Part shown: positions 35,328 to 46,645 of the stretch, in pieces
Layout: the number at the start of each line of letters is the position of its first letter
Position numbering within the stretch: position 1 is the stretch's first letter
Origin: Bacteroidota bacterium
GTDB taxonomy: Bacteria > Bacteroidota > Bacteroidia > J057 > JADKCL01
Assembly: GCA_016718825.1 (NCBI GenBank)
Contig: JADKCL010000030.1
Coordinates: 40,059 to 104,058, forward strand
DNA: 64,000 nucleotides
Reading direction: 5' to 3'
Position numbers and translations under genes: made by a program
The notes under the pieces: model-generated
Told to the model about the DNA's origin: nothing
The model's database searches: none
Seen by the model: only the letters and a program-made list of their open reading frames with translations

Positions 35328-38300
35328 CTAAATCGTCAACTCCTTTTTTACAAGATTCAAGAGTCCAGCACTGTTTTCTACATCGACTCGGAAGCGATGG
35401 TAAATCGTTTCAAAATCTGTATTTTGCTTGAAGAGGGAACTTGTTGCAAGCGTGGTGCCAGACAAGGGAGTTGTCATGGATGGTGCATTCAAATGTATGC
35501 TTGGATCAACCGAAAAAATCTTTATCCAGTTGCCCTGCGCATTCAGCGTGTAAAGGTAATAAGTACCATTGTGAGCCGTCTTATTCCATGTGAAAACTAC
35601 GTTTGGCAATTCGAGCGGTGAACCAACAGGCGAATCATAAGTGATCACCAATTGGGGAGGTTGCGGATTGAGGTTGTCAATGATATTGGTCATCGCCAAA
35701 TTCGAGGGTTCCGAGGGCACATATTCTGTATTGCCCCGCTCATTCTTGATTTCCCGTAGGGCCACTATACGATAATAGAGCGGCTCACCAAAAGGAACAT
35801 ATCCAAGGTCATCAAAATCGTCCAACACAGTATCACTTACATCCACTGTTTTCGCAAGATGCATCGTGCGTACCGAAAGTGCGTCTGTGGGGTCGAATGT
35901 GCGATAAATGTCCAATTTCTGAATATATTCACTGGCCACTATTTCATTGAGTAGAAATCGTATCGCTGGCTTTGTTCCAATTGCTTCGTTACGCAATACA
36001 GTTTCAATCTTTTTGATTTTGGGAGGTTTTGCTGCGCCACTGTTTACCAATTGGATTGGACCCGCTACAGGGCTACGATCACTTACCTTCAATGTATTCG
36101 ACAACTCGGCTGCAAAATAGAAGTAGAAGTTTTGGGCTTCTCCATCCAGCGTGAAATCCGTAAAACGTACAAGTCGAGTATTGCTGGGATTGCCATAACC
36201 CACATCATTGCTTTGCAGAATGTTGCCAACCGTATCCTTTTCATAACGGAAGGCCATCGGCCACGGATCATTGTCGGGAAAAGCTAGCAGATCGCTATTG
36301 CTGTCTCGCAACAATGGGGCGCGACCAGAAGTTGCAAAGGTATATGCTTGCAATTGTGAAAAGAGCACGGGAATCTCAGTAAGCGGGAGAAACGCCCCGT
36401 CGATTGCATCCTTCACAATATCCACCATATTAAGGGTCACGTTGGCATCCACGATTGTATCGAAGTAGGTAAACGTACCATTCAGGTTCAATAGTGGCAT
36501 CAAGAATGGCTTTTCCTGCACCGAAGGGTCTGGATGCGGAATCAAATATTTTGGATTATCGGGCATCTTGAACCGCCAACCACCTGACACATATTCCTTG
36601 AAATTGTAGGAACCATCAATGCTCAAATTCACCAAGTCGCTCCAACGATCTTGGAAAAAGAGCGCATCGGGCGAATCAAGGGATGCAAGCTCCTGCAGGA
36701 TAAGCGCAACAGTTTCTGGCTTATAAAGTGTGTCCAGAATTTTCCGCTCATTCGCCCTATAAAAGATCAACGAAAAAGGATTGTCCACCTGCACATCAAA
36801 CGTATAAGTCGCCTTCCCATAGAAATTAGGTCGCGTCGCAAACAACGGACCCATGGGCACACCTGGAGGCACAGGCTCCCGCAATTCACGTGCAAGCACC
36901 ACCGAGGGAGTTGCCATCGCAGAAACATACCCAGCCAAAGTAGTGTCCTTTGATCGAGCAGACATATAGGTTTCCTTTGAACCAGCATTCAATGCTGGCA
37001 TGATACTCGCTTCTTCAAAATTGTTGCCTCCAGTAATGTCTTGGTAAAAATACACGCGGTAAGAAGGATGGAAATTCACATCGATTCCCGGATAAGCACC
37101 TGCCACGTTGGGGACGATGGGATCGGTCAGATAATCAGGGTCACACGCCACAAGTTTGAGCGAAGCCCCAGAATCGTCAATACTCACGACCTTGAGTAGC
37201 TTTTTCTCAGTGAGTCCCCAGGACGATACCCGCACGGAACCGACATAAAATTCCGTGTCTGGATCGGTCAAGCTAGGCAGATGAATACCAGAATCGTAAG
37301 TGATCCAATAATAGCCTGTTATCGTGTTCAGTGGCAAATTAGTGTCTGGATCATAAATATGCTCGATTGTGGCGGGGCCATACATGCCTCCATACGTAAC
37401 CATTTTCGTCGTACCATCGGCATAGCTGACATTCTCGGTATGCACAGGAAGAAATGGAACAATGTCCAGCTCCTTCACCAACTGCGAATCCCATGAAGAT
37501 GCCTCGTTGAGGTTTTCCACTACGAAAAAAATCTCACCTTCCAGGGGGCTTTCATAATATTCAATTGTAGAAAAGACATTGTCTCCGTCAGGATCGATGG
37601 ATTCCGTCACTTTGATTTGTGCAAGCACAAACGTCGGGTCGTCGCCTGACACCGTGGATACGATATTGGAGATCACAAACGACTTTCCATTCGCAACAAA
37701 AGTACCACCGATAAATCGCGCAACATCTGCTGGAAGAATATTAGGCTTGACGGTCAAGGGCGGCGACATGCTTGCAATCACGTACGGTTTGGTTTGTACT
37801 TCCACCGTATGCATTGTGGTATTCACGGTGATTGTGCCAGAACCAGATCGAATCTCGCCCCTGACAACCAACGGCGGATTTTCCCGAAAGAAAAATTCAA
37901 TCTTGTCGGCTACTTGGTATTCGGCATTGTGGATGTGGTTCCAATCAAAGGTAGCACGCACCAAAGTCTTGTCTGTTCCGACAATTGCTCCCAATCGGGC
38001 CTGCTCCGCAGCAGTCGTAAATATCCTTGGCAATTCTGGCTGAATCAGTTGCACGGCAAAATTCAACGGTGGCAGCAGCGAATTCAGCTTAGTGAATTGC
38101 GTATAGTCCGTGACAATCTCGGCACTGGGCAATGAAGGACGAGAAAACCAATTGATGCTGTACAGGGCATAGTGGTGGATGCCTTCGTTGCGTTCCAGGT
38201 GCGTGAAGACTGGATTGGTGCCAGTCTCAAAAATGACGGTTGTCTCTGCCAGACCACCAGCGTCGGTGTAACTGGGATCGTTCAAAATTTCTGGTCTCAC

Positions 38301-41093
38301 ATAGTTTCCCGGCCCGGCAATATCGTCCCTGTATTCCACGCCATAAGTCACTGGTATGCTCTCGGGGTACAAGTTGAAAAGATCAGACGTCGCGAAAAAA
38401 GATTCAAAGGGCTGCTCATGCCTGAATTTTTGACGGTGAAGATTGATGAAGCGTATATTGTCATAAGGCACATAGCCATTGGGATCGGTGATGGCGCTCG
38501 GTGTGCCACTCAATACATCCATCTCAAGGCCATAAGTTGGCGGGTTGTCGAGCGTCGGGACAGCGGGCAATTTATTGTCCAATATGCTTACAGGAGGAGC
38601 CATGTAATAGTGCCTCACGAAGGCAGGCGGATCGCCGTCCTTCAAGGCAGCCTCGGTCACATACTCCATCAAATAGACATACATGTCCGAGGTTTGGGCA
38701 CCCAAGCGACCATGCACATACCCCATACCAAGCATTCGAGCAGCATGGTAATCCAACGCAACCAAATGCAACAGATCCAAGTAGCTCACCTCAAGCGTCG
38801 AGCTGTTTGCCAATGGCAAGGGGTCTGTGTTTTGAAGTGTTTTTACAGCTTGAAGGTCTGTTTGGCTCAACGTGAGGTATTCGACCACGGCTGTTTGCAA
38901 GCCGTTGTTTGGGAGGGACCACTTGGCATGATAGTTTTGCGCCTTGACCTTAAATTCACCAGATGGCGAAACTTGATTGTATTTGGGCCATTTGTTGTCG
39001 ATCTGCCAATTGGTGGTGTCCTCCAATTGCTTGAATACATGCGCATTCTGATCAGATTGGCCGTCATCAAGACAAAACTTTCCAAGTTCCGACCATGTGC
39101 AATCGTAATTGGCCCCTGCGATGTAGTCTTGATAAGTCTCAAATTCAATGTACTTTGGGAAGGCACCAGAATAAGTGAACCTCAAATATTCGATGTTCTC
39201 GGCTTCAACGGCATCCATGGGTGTGGCCATGATCCACTTGCCCCTGCTTGCTATTGTCCTCGAATTGGGATCGGTATCGTCTGGCATCGAAATCGCTTCG
39301 TGTTTGATCGAGACACCCCCACCTGTGAAGGCCAAAAGCGGTTTAATCTTGAAAGAAGGCTTGCCGACGGCACCCACTTCCAAAATGCCTGCATAATCTT
39401 TGATGAAGCCCGCTGGATTCGTGTTCGGATTATGGTTGATGCGCAATGCGTCATAAAGAGCGACATCGGCAAATCGAATGAACACGTTGGTCGTTTGAGA
39501 GGCCAAACTTGCGATGGCCATCAACCCATTGTAACGCCATTCCCGCGTCGGTCCTGACTCAATCAACACTGATGGCACCGTAGTAAGGTTCGCTTTTACT
39601 GGGTAACGATTCAAATAGGGAGACTTGTAGATTTTTACAAAATCATCCGCACGATTGAACCCAATTGAGGTTGGATAGGCGGCACTTCCACCCCCAGCGA
39701 GGTTCCCTTTTGGAAGGTGGCTGTCTCCAAGGAGTTTCCTGAAATCCCAACGCAAATGATAGCCACGTACACTCCCGTCAGATGCATCCGAGCCAGAGGA
39801 CTGCAGGTACACGTGTGGCGATTGAAACAGTGCATTCGGATCATAATTCAGCAGGCCGCACATGCAGTCCTTGATGACCGCAGGGGACTCCACCAGTGTG
39901 CTGAAATTTGACGTAATCGCAATGGTCGTGAATGGGGGCGCAGGAGCGGTGGAGAGCGCAAAGTTTGTAAGTGAAAAACTGAGGTTTGTGACTGCGGGTT
40001 GCGGCACCTGCTGCGTCATGCAGGTAACAAGATCCTCATTGGTTCTTGCAAAAAGCCCTTGCCATTCCATGACGTTGGGGACATTGAATCCCGCGAATAC
40101 AAATTCATTGGTTGGCGAAGCTACCCAATCCATGTCGAATGGGCCACCTGCCAACGGAAGGGCAAAATACCGAATCCATTGCACGTCCAATGCCAAGTTC
40201 AGCTTCATCACGCAATGCGTCCACGCATGCATTTGCAACACATAATAATTGTTGTTGACAAGCAAAATCTTCTGACTCGGAGGATCCAGGTTCCAGGGAG
40301 TCCCATTGATTTTGCGACCCGTCGCAGTGTTGGTATTCAAATTAATTTCCAAGATCGCTGTTCGTTTCACCATTCCTGACTCAACGTAAGGGGCTGCGAC
40401 GAGGTATTTTTTTGTCCCAGTCGGATAAACGGCCAGCGCTCCAGTAACATAGGGATTCGTAAAGGAAACGGCGGAAATTGCGGACAGCGAATTATCGAGA
40501 GTAATGACAACATATTTTTGAGTGAGCGTGGCGTCTAGATAAGTCGCCATGATCACGCAATTGCTTCCCGCCAAGGTAATCGAAGCATGGGTAATCGTGC
40601 CGGAGGAGCTGAATATCTGCTTCGAATTGAGCGCAACGCCATTGCCATCCATCACCATTGCAACAAGCCTTCCAATGTCTTTGGTCCATACAGCCATATA
40701 TTTATCAGAACCAAGATGCACGATTCGAGGCTCTGATAAGCTATTGGAAGGCGGTGTCTCAGGGTACTTGACCGCCCATTTAAGGTCTCCATTCGGAAAA
40801 AAGCGCATCATCAACTTTTCCGTGTTGCTCGAGCCAGCGATGGTCTTTATACCACAGGCAACAATTTCACCGTTTGGAGCCAGCGTCGCATCTGCTATAT
40901 GAAACGTATCACCCGCAAGTGTATGCCTCTTGCTGAATAGAATATTGCCATTGGCATCAATTTTTGCAAACATCAAGCTATCGGAGGACAAGACCTCAGA
41001 TCCCAGAGCATAATATTCTCCCCCACCAGCTGGAAGGATTTTATTGAACCCAAAGTTTTGGGTGCCGTCATAGTATTTGATGAACTTCGACAT
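35328..41093 (-). CDS. Giant protein (1921 aa), unknown
   Basis: This 1921-residue protein has no signal peptide or membrane segment. Residues 1-400 look like a beta-propeller ('GEYYALGSEVLSSDSLMFAKIDANGNILFSKR' and similar units). From about 430 a distinct region begins with 'HVYLQSSGSDASDGSVRGYHLRWDF' and 'LLGDSHLPKGNLA'. The middle is beta-rich without recognised domains. Residues 1680-1921 resemble fibronectin-like beta-sandwiches ('LYYRIVALREIKN', 'PPQLVITYDSPVG'). It follows the 1844-residue gene by 17 nt. I cannot name a family. Because it lacks a signal peptide and sits with a cytosolic-type protease, it may act inside the cell or be exported by a non-Sec route such as a contractile injection system; this is inference only. 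Confidence 0.7.
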   Translation of the reverse strand: MSKFIKYYDGTQNFGFNKILPAGGGEYYALGSEVLSSDSLMFAKIDANGNILFSKRHTLAGDTFHIADATLAPNGEIVACGIKTIAGSSNTEKLMMRFFPNGDLKWAVKYPETPPSNSLSEPRIVHLGSDKYMAVWTKDIGRLVAMVMDGNGVALNSKQIFSSSGTITHASITLAGSNCVIMATYLDATLTQKYVVITLDNSLSAISAVSFTNPYVTGALAVYPTGTKKYLVAAPYVESGMVKRTAILEINLNTNTATGRKINGTPWNLDPPSQKILLVNNNYYVLQMHAWTHCVMKLNLALDVQWIRYFALPLAGGPFDMDWVASPTNEFVFAGFNVPNVMEWQGLFARTNEDLVTCMTQQVPQPAVTNLSFSLTNFALSTAPAPPFTTIAITSNFSTLVESPAVIKDCMCGLLNYDPNALFQSPHVYLQSSGSDASDGSVRGYHLRWDFRKLLGDSHLPKGNLAGGGSAAYPTSIGFNRADDFVKIYKSPYLNRYPVKANLTTVPSVLIESGPTREWRYNGLMAIASLASQTTNVFIRFADVALYDALRINHNPNTNPAGFIKDYAGILEVGAVGKPSFKIKPLLAFTGGGVSIKHEAISMPDDTDPNSRTIASRGKWIMATPMDAVEAENIEYLRFTYSGAFPKYIEFETYQDYIAGANYDCTWSELGKFCLDDGQSDQNAHVFKQLEDTTNWQIDNKWPKYNQVSPSGEFKVKAQNYHAKWSLPNNGLQTAVVEYLTLSQTDLQAVKTLQNTDPLPLANSSTLEVSYLDLLHLVALDYHAARMLGMGYVHGRLGAQTSDMYVYLMEYVTEAALKDGDPPAFVRHYYMAPPVSILDNKLPAVPTLDNPPTYGLEMDVLSGTPSAITDPNGYVPYDNIRFINLHRQKFRHEQPFESFFATSDLFNLYPESIPVTYGVEYRDDIAGPGNYVRPEILNDPSYTDAGGLAETTVIFETGTNPVFTHLERNEGIHHYALYSINWFSRPSLPSAEIVTDYTQFTKLNSLLPPLNFAVQLIQPELPRIFTTAAEQARLGAIVGTDKTLVRATFDWNHIHNAEYQVADKIEFFFRENPPLVVRGEIRSGSGTITVNTTMHTVEVQTKPYVIASMSPPLTVKPNILPADVARFIGGTFVANGKSFVISNIVSTVSGDDPTFVLAQIKVTESIDPDGDNVFSTIEYYESPLEGEIFFVVENLNEASSWDSQLVKELDIVPFLPVHTENVSYADGTTKMVTYGGMYGPATIEHIYDPDTNLPLNTITGYYWITYDSGIHLPSLTDPDTEFYVGSVRVSSWGLTEKKLLKVVSIDDSGASLKLVACDPDYLTDPIVPNVAGAYPGIDVNFHPSYRVYFYQDITGGNNFEEASIMPALNAGSKETYMSARSKDTTLAGYVSAMATPSVVLARELREPVPPGVPMGPLFATRPNFYGKATYTFDVQVDNPFSLIFYRANERKILDTLYKPETVALILQELASLDSPDALFFQDRWSDLVNLSIDGSYNFKEYVSGGWRFKMPDNPKYLIPHPDPSVQEKPFLMPLLNLNGTFTYFDTIVDANVTLNMVDIVKDAIDGAFLPLTEIPVLFSQLQAYTFATSGRAPLLRDSNSDLLAFPDNDPWPMAFRYEKDTVGNILQSNDVGYGNPSNTRLVRFTDFTLDGEAQNFYFYFAAELSNTLKVSDRSPVAGPIQLVNSGAAKPPKIKKIETVLRNEAIGTKPAIRFLLNEIVASEYIQKLDIYRTFDPTDALSVRTMHLAKTVDVSDTVLDDFDDLGYVPFGEPLYYRIVALREIKNERGNTEYVPSEPSNLAMTNIIDNLNPQPPQLVITYDSPVGSPLELPNVVFTWNKTAHNGTYYLYTLNAQGNWIKIFSVDPSIHLNAPSMTTPLSGTTLATSSLFKQNTDFETIYHRFRVDVENSAGLLNLVKKELTI

Positions 41094-41110
41094 GGTGAAT
41101 GTTACTGATT

Positions 41111-44100
41111 TTAGAGTGATAAAAGGTCAAACGTCACTACTTCTGAATCGAACGCACCATAAGCCTGCCCGTTCCACAATTTGAAGAGAAACTTGAAGTA
41201 GAGGCTGGAATTCACGGGCAGGGACATCGTATTGTCCGTATTAGTGACGAATATGTTGGCATTGTCCTTGGAAAAGATGCATCGGTAATCGGCAAAAGGG
41301 CCACCTTGCACGGAAAGTGACAGTGTTTCTGTCAGGTCCAGCGCTGGCATTTTCGGATCGTTGAACGGTTCTGGGTTGCGCACCAAGATGCCCAAGACAT
41401 TTCCAGTAACGGAATTGCGCACAATGTTGAATTCTGTAGTCAAGGCGGGTGGCAATGCTACCATTTGGAAAGCACCTTCCATCAGGCGGTTATACGGATC
41501 TGCAAACGCCTGCATAAAAGGGTGATCCAGTGCCATCATACCCGCAAGAATGTCAGTTGCCACGACGATTTGCGTGGAATTGTCAAATGCTTTCACAACA
41601 TCAAAGACGGCGATTTTCAACACTGTAGGGCCTGGCCCAACCAATAGCTTATAACTGTTCACTTGATCCTTGAAGTCGCTGTAACGAGATGTTTGGAATC
41701 CATACCGATGAACTTCGTGGACGACATGGTCAAGGTCGGAGTCGCGCTTGTAGCGGGAGTTGAAGATCGCAGTGTACAATTTCAGGGGTTTCAGGGCGGG
41801 TAGGGAAAATCCCGAATGCACGCCCATTGGCTCGATGATTGTCACCGAAGTGCAGGGCCCTCCATTCGCATTCATATTATTCAGGAGCGTCACCTCTTGG
41901 CCCACTATCGGGATGGAATCGTCTAGCCAACTGGCAACCACAGGCAATATCTGAGACAATGATGGATCAGGTGCCGGGTCTTTCACAAGTACTTCCAAAT
42001 TGGACCAAATTTTCTCTTTCCCTGCATAAGCGTCCCAATCCGCAAACATTTCATATACATAAGCTTGGACATAATACAGGGACAGCTTCGGATTTAGATA
42101 AAACAATGGCTTGGCATTGATCAATTGTCCGTCTGCATTGGGGTAACATTTCGGAAAATCGAGGTAATGCCGCAAACGAGAGAGCTTGAACTCATCCTCC
42201 CTGTCTGCATCCAGCAGGGCTTGGTAATCCAGCCGAGCCACTTGCGCCCCGGTAGCATCATAATATTGATGGAAATGCCCAATTGGTCCCGCAGTCTTGA
42301 AAGCCATCACATAAGCGTGCTCGTAATTGGCCAGTGACGGAAATGCTGCGGGGTTGTTTTCATAAGCAAGATCGTCACGCGTAGAAATGCGAATCGCAAA
42401 ATGCGTATCAGGCCGCCAAATGGGCTGGATCGATCCTGAAAACCCGGCGATCATGGAATTGTTTTCCGCTTGCACTTGGGTAAAAGTTGGTAGCGTTTGA
42501 TTGTAAACCGCAGCCGTAAATTCCTGATAGCAAACCAAATAAATATAGGCCGCGCAATCGTGCGGATCATCTTCCGGGTTGGCTGGGTCTCCTATGCAAC
42601 CAATGGGAGAGACCACAACCTTGTCCACAGGAGCGTTCAGGTTCGAATAGGAAACCACGCCCGGGCTGCCAACATAGCTGTAATTGTCTGTGATCAAGAT
42701 GTAGCCGTAAATCGCCATGCCACTGCCGTCAGTGCCAATGACCTCTTTGCGGTAATAGGAAACCTTTGCCTGGTCGGCGAAGGCTTGAATCGTCAATTCA
42801 ACAAGAGGAGTGCTTGGATTGAAGAAAATTTCCAATTGTGAACCTTCTGCAATGCGGAGGCCTCGCCCAAAGCCACTGAATGCCATGGGTGCAATCGCAC
42901 CATCGACTCCAATGATCCTAAACACGATGTCGCCATAAGCAATCATTTGATTGCTTGACACTAATGGGTTACCAGCAATGTTGATACCCATATCCACCCT
43001 AAAGAACCCTTGGAATTCTGTACATGTTCGGTTGAGCTGGGCTGGTGTGCAAAAAATCGTTTGGGTCGTGATGCCCAAATCCTCGGGAATGATGTCTCCC
43101 GATCCTTGGGAAACAAAAGACAGCGGACTTTGGGCCAAGATCCTGAGCTTGTTGTGGAGATTGGGTTGCTCGTACTGCCAATAGCCATCTTTGAGGTCGT
43201 TTAAAGGTGCAGTCACAAAGGGTGCCACCGCTAGGGGGGTAGCCGCATCATAGATGTCATAATCCAGCCAAGTCATTGTAACTGGATCATAATACTTGAT
43301 TTCCACGGTGTCGAGTCGGTACTCATGCCGCACGCGGTCGTGCTTGCCCCGTTGCGGTGCAACAAAGTCCATGTAATGGGAACCCATGGTGTTCCCGCCA
43401 AACCTGTCGCGCACCGTGAGTGAGGGCAGCAGACCCTTGACAAACTCGATGTCGATGAAGCTGTCCATTGGAATGATGTAATCTTCCAGTACCACGGGAT
43501 TTGGGAAAGTGTTTCCATCTGTCACAAGCAGGGGAAAGGTCTCCCGCGTCTGGATGTTCAGCGCCTTGCCCGATTGGCTCAGGTTGTCGTTGAGCAGCGC
43601 GATTTCCGATGTATCGTGTTGGTTTTCAAAAACCCAAGAGAAATTGAATTTTGCGCATCGCTCCTTTTTCAAGATCATCACGCAAACTTCCAATGATCCT
43701 GTCACCGTAAACGGTTTAGGAGCCTCCGCCGCAAGGTTGGTCCTGGCACTGAGGTTGAAACCAAACCCAAATGCAGACAATGCAACATTGCCACCCAACT
43801 GGATCGAGCCGCCAATCTGTTTGGGCTTGAAACTCAGTTGGCCCTTGACATCCAAATAGGCGCTCAAGTCCGCTTTGAGTGGGCCAAATTCCTTGTGCAA
43901 GGCGTATGAGGAACCCGCCCCAGCCCTGATGCCGCTCGATGCGATCATCATGTAGAAATAGGAATTGAACAGGTCAAAGAGCCGCGCCTGAATCCTACGG
44001 TTTTCAGGTGTCTCACGCCCGATATTCACATACCAACTGGTGGAATTCCCAAAGAAGAAGCCCAATTCAATCACACCTTCAAGCGTTGCAATCTTGCCGA

Positions 44101-46645
44101 TCTTCGGGCCTGAATCCGGGATTTTGTAGTTTGCACCCAATCCCGCCTCAATCGACGTGCTTGTGATGGCGATGAGGGCAAAAAAAGGCGGGTCTGTGGC
44201 ATCGTTCAGCCCAATCCGCTTTTTCAAGATCGCCGCCTGCCCTTGCAACAAAAACACATTCGGCAGCGAGAGCAAGAAAAACAGCTTGCTGGAAAACGTC
44301 TTGCCCGCATCGTAAGCCGTCGCAAGCGACACGCCAGCGCCGAGGGAAAATCCATCCTCCTGGCTGAACTTGTCGATTTGGATGCCTTCCTTAAAAGTGC
44401 TAGGCACCTTGGCCTTGTAATATTGCCACCATTCCGTGTCATCGCCCAAGAAGGCTTTGGACTTTGAAGCCACATAACGTTGCCCCACCAATGCACGAAA
44501 GCCATAGATTCCCAGCCCCGTCGTGCCAAGCAAGATCGGACTAGAAATCTCCAGCCCGACATCTACAATGAAAGCAGGGACCTTTGGATTCAGCCGCATC
44601 GCAGCGCTGCCACCCATTTTCAACTTAGGCAGGGTGAAATCCACGCCACCAGCATATTCCGTACCATCGCCACCATTTTCCGGGTTTTTCATCGACAAGA
44701 AGCCCTTCAAGAGCAAAGCCGCCGTTGCTGGTTTGGCATCGCCTGGAATCACGATGTCGATGGCGATGCTCTGGATGCGGAGGAAATAATGCCGCTCACG
44801 TCCGAGACTCAAATTGTCGTCGGTTGTATAGTAAAACGTGACGCCGTTGCCTGATACATCCACGCCGCCAGGCCCCGTGTCAATTCCGCCGTCAAAGGTG
44901 AAGTATTTGTATTGTCGTGTTTCTGGGAGCAGGGAAATTGTATTCGTATGCTCCTGCTCATGGGAGCCCAGGCCGATGGCGGTCACGCTCAATTTTACGG
45001 GGCCGACTTCCAAGGAAATCGCCTTGGGCAATGTGATTTTGCCTCCCTTGATCTCGATTTGGCCGTCTTCCCAGATGATGAGTTTGGTGATGTCAAACTT
45101 GTCTGGCAAGAATTGCCCGATCGGCGGAGCCAACGCTTCAAAATCTATCGCCCCAGAGACCGCAATATAAAAGCGGTCGTCTTCGCGCCCGACTTCAATG
45201 CTTTTCAAGTTTACTGAGAAAGCACCAGGAACTTTGATCAGGGTAATCCCTTGGTCTTCCGAAGCCGTTACGGAAAAATCCCCTTCGGGGCCAAAATGTA
45301 CCCTAATATCGATCTTTGCATCGTTGCCCAAACTATCCTTGAAGCCAGGAATCACAAGATAGCCCTTGACATTTGACCCGACAATCGCGTTTTGGTGAAA
45401 CCGAATATCAAATGACGTGAAGCAGGCCTTCAATTTGTCTCCAAAGGTCTTGAACAGGCCTGGGCCACTGGTTTCCAATCCAATGGTGCCAGACAAGCCC
45501 CCTGTGCCGATCAGCAAGTTTCTCCCAACGATTGCGACGCCCACGGGATTGATATTGCTCGCATCGTTTTTGATGAAAGGGGGTAGGCTGATCGCGCAAT
45601 CCTGTATATACACTCCCATGAAATCGTCGGGTCGCCCGTCCAACGTGGCCTCAGGAATATTGGTTTTGCGGCTGATGTCAAGCTTCGCGCCAAGAATTTC
45701 AATCCCCAAGGGGAGGTTCCCAATCTGGGAAGGATGGTTTAGGCTTGCCGATACATCTGCATTGTAGCCGATCCCCGTTTCCGTGCTAAATGAAAACGTC
45801 TCACCCGTGGTATTGGCAAAGAGCAGCATCGACCTATCCGTTGCTGGCAACGGGACTCCGCCGCTGTCCAAAGATGCCGTAAGTGGGGTGAGAAATTCCC
45901 TGGGGAACTCGATACCCACGCTCAGATTGAGTGAGGCATTGATACGGGGCGTCACCAAGTTTAAGAGGTATTCCTTGGTAGGAACTTTGAACAGGCTTGA
46001 GAACAATTGATCCAACTTGGCATGTGTGTTGCCCTCGTCGAGCGCATCCAAGATGTACAACACAAACACCGCCACAGACACTCCCGGCACCGAGGGCGCA
46101 TTCTTGATCGATGTGACGACCTCCTGGGCTGGATGAGGACCTGATGGATGGGGTATAGTCGCAGTATATAGCCCATTGACATCATCGACAAATTTGTTGA
46201 TCGGGATGGGCGCAGTGATAAAGATTCCGAGCACACGGGTCACCAATTCCGCCTCCGACAGATTCAAAATCTGCAACGCCAACTGGAAGAATGCCGCAGG
46301 CGTGAACGCAAAACCCGACAGGTCAAACCTTCTGAGGTATGCCAATACAGGCCATTCGTAATGCATCTTGACGGGAAACTCCGAAAAATCACCCGGCACA
46401 AAGCTGGGATTCAATACCAACTTGATGCCGGTGCCTGGTAGTTCAAGATCCAAGCGTTTCTTGCTCATCAAAGACAAGCTATAAAAAGCACCGTCTCCAC
46501 GCGCACTTTTTGACACTTGTAAATCCTTGTAATACAGATCGTCGAGCAAGCTGCTAAGGCCTGTATTGACAAAGTCCAACTGCTCTGGAAGAAAATCGAG
46601 CTGTACAATCGAGGACAAGGGTGGGTAAAAGACTGGCACTGGCAT
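41111..46645 (-). CDS. Giant beta-rich protein (1844 aa), possibly DUF6603-like
   Basis: This 1844-residue protein has no signal peptide. The central 400-1000 region is a long run of amphipathic beta strands with Gly-rich turns ('GGLSGTIGLETSGPGLF', 'GPVKLSVTAIGLG', 'GVDFTLPKLKMGGSAAMRLNP', 'GTTGLGIYGFRALVGQRYVA'). This layout resembles the poorly known DUF6603 proteins, but I cannot confirm that by eye. Residues 1050-1844 are a different mixed region. Its ATG overlaps the stop of the preceding gene by one base (TAATG), implying tight translational coupling. Function unknown. Confidence 0.65.
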   Translation of the reverse strand: MPVPVFYPPLSSIVQLDFLPEQLDFVNTGLSSLLDDLYYKDLQVSKSARGDGAFYSLSLMSKKRLDLELPGTGIKLVLNPSFVPGDFSEFPVKMHYEWPVLAYLRRFDLSGFAFTPAAFFQLALQILNLSEAELVTRVLGIFITAPIPINKFVDDVNGLYTATIPHPSGPHPAQEVVTSIKNAPSVPGVSVAVFVLYILDALDEGNTHAKLDQLFSSLFKVPTKEYLLNLVTPRINASLNLSVGIEFPREFLTPLTASLDSGGVPLPATDRSMLLFANTTGETFSFSTETGIGYNADVSASLNHPSQIGNLPLGIEILGAKLDISRKTNIPEATLDGRPDDFMGVYIQDCAISLPPFIKNDASNINPVGVAIVGRNLLIGTGGLSGTIGLETSGPGLFKTFGDKLKACFTSFDIRFHQNAIVGSNVKGYLVIPGFKDSLGNDAKIDIRVHFGPEGDFSVTASEDQGITLIKVPGAFSVNLKSIEVGREDDRFYIAVSGAIDFEALAPPIGQFLPDKFDITKLIIWEDGQIEIKGGKITLPKAISLEVGPVKLSVTAIGLGSHEQEHTNTISLLPETRQYKYFTFDGGIDTGPGGVDVSGNGVTFYYTTDDNLSLGRERHYFLRIQSIAIDIVIPGDAKPATAALLLKGFLSMKNPENGGDGTEYAGGVDFTLPKLKMGGSAAMRLNPKVPAFIVDVGLEISSPILLGTTGLGIYGFRALVGQRYVASKSKAFLGDDTEWWQYYKAKVPSTFKEGIQIDKFSQEDGFSLGAGVSLATAYDAGKTFSSKLFFLLSLPNVFLLQGQAAILKKRIGLNDATDPPFFALIAITSTSIEAGLGANYKIPDSGPKIGKIATLEGVIELGFFFGNSTSWYVNIGRETPENRRIQARLFDLFNSYFYMMIASSGIRAGAGSSYALHKEFGPLKADLSAYLDVKGQLSFKPKQIGGSIQLGGNVALSAFGFGFNLSARTNLAAEAPKPFTVTGSLEVCVMILKKERCAKFNFSWVFENQHDTSEIALLNDNLSQSGKALNIQTRETFPLLVTDGNTFPNPVVLEDYIIPMDSFIDIEFVKGLLPSLTVRDRFGGNTMGSHYMDFVAPQRGKHDRVRHEYRLDTVEIKYYDPVTMTWLDYDIYDAATPLAVAPFVTAPLNDLKDGYWQYEQPNLHNKLRILAQSPLSFVSQGSGDIIPEDLGITTQTIFCTPAQLNRTCTEFQGFFRVDMGINIAGNPLVSSNQMIAYGDIVFRIIGVDGAIAPMAFSGFGRGLRIAEGSQLEIFFNPSTPLVELTIQAFADQAKVSYYRKEVIGTDGSGMAIYGYILITDNYSYVGSPGVVSYSNLNAPVDKVVVSPIGCIGDPANPEDDPHDCAAYIYLVCYQEFTAAVYNQTLPTFTQVQAENNSMIAGFSGSIQPIWRPDTHFAIRISTRDDLAYENNPAAFPSLANYEHAYVMAFKTAGPIGHFHQYYDATGAQVARLDYQALLDADREDEFKLSRLRHYLDFPKCYPNADGQLINAKPLFYLNPKLSLYYVQAYVYEMFADWDAYAGKEKIWSNLEVLVKDPAPDPSLSQILPVVASWLDDSIPIVGQEVTLLNNMNANGGPCTSVTIIEPMGVHSGFSLPALKPLKLYTAIFNSRYKRDSDLDHVVHEVHRYGFQTSRYSDFKDQVNSYKLLVGPGPTVLKIAVFDVVKAFDNSTQIVVATDILAGMMALDHPFMQAFADPYNRLMEGAFQMVALPPALTTEFNIVRNSVTGNVLGILVRNPEPFNDPKMPALDLTETLSLSVQGGPFADYRCIFSKDNANIFVTNTDNTMSLPVNSSLYFKFLFKLWNGQAYGAFDSEVVTFDLLSL

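Noticed and set aside
38172..39557. 461-codon open frame on the plus strand
   Set aside because: Antisense to the 1921-residue gene, with no start signal and shadow-like composition.
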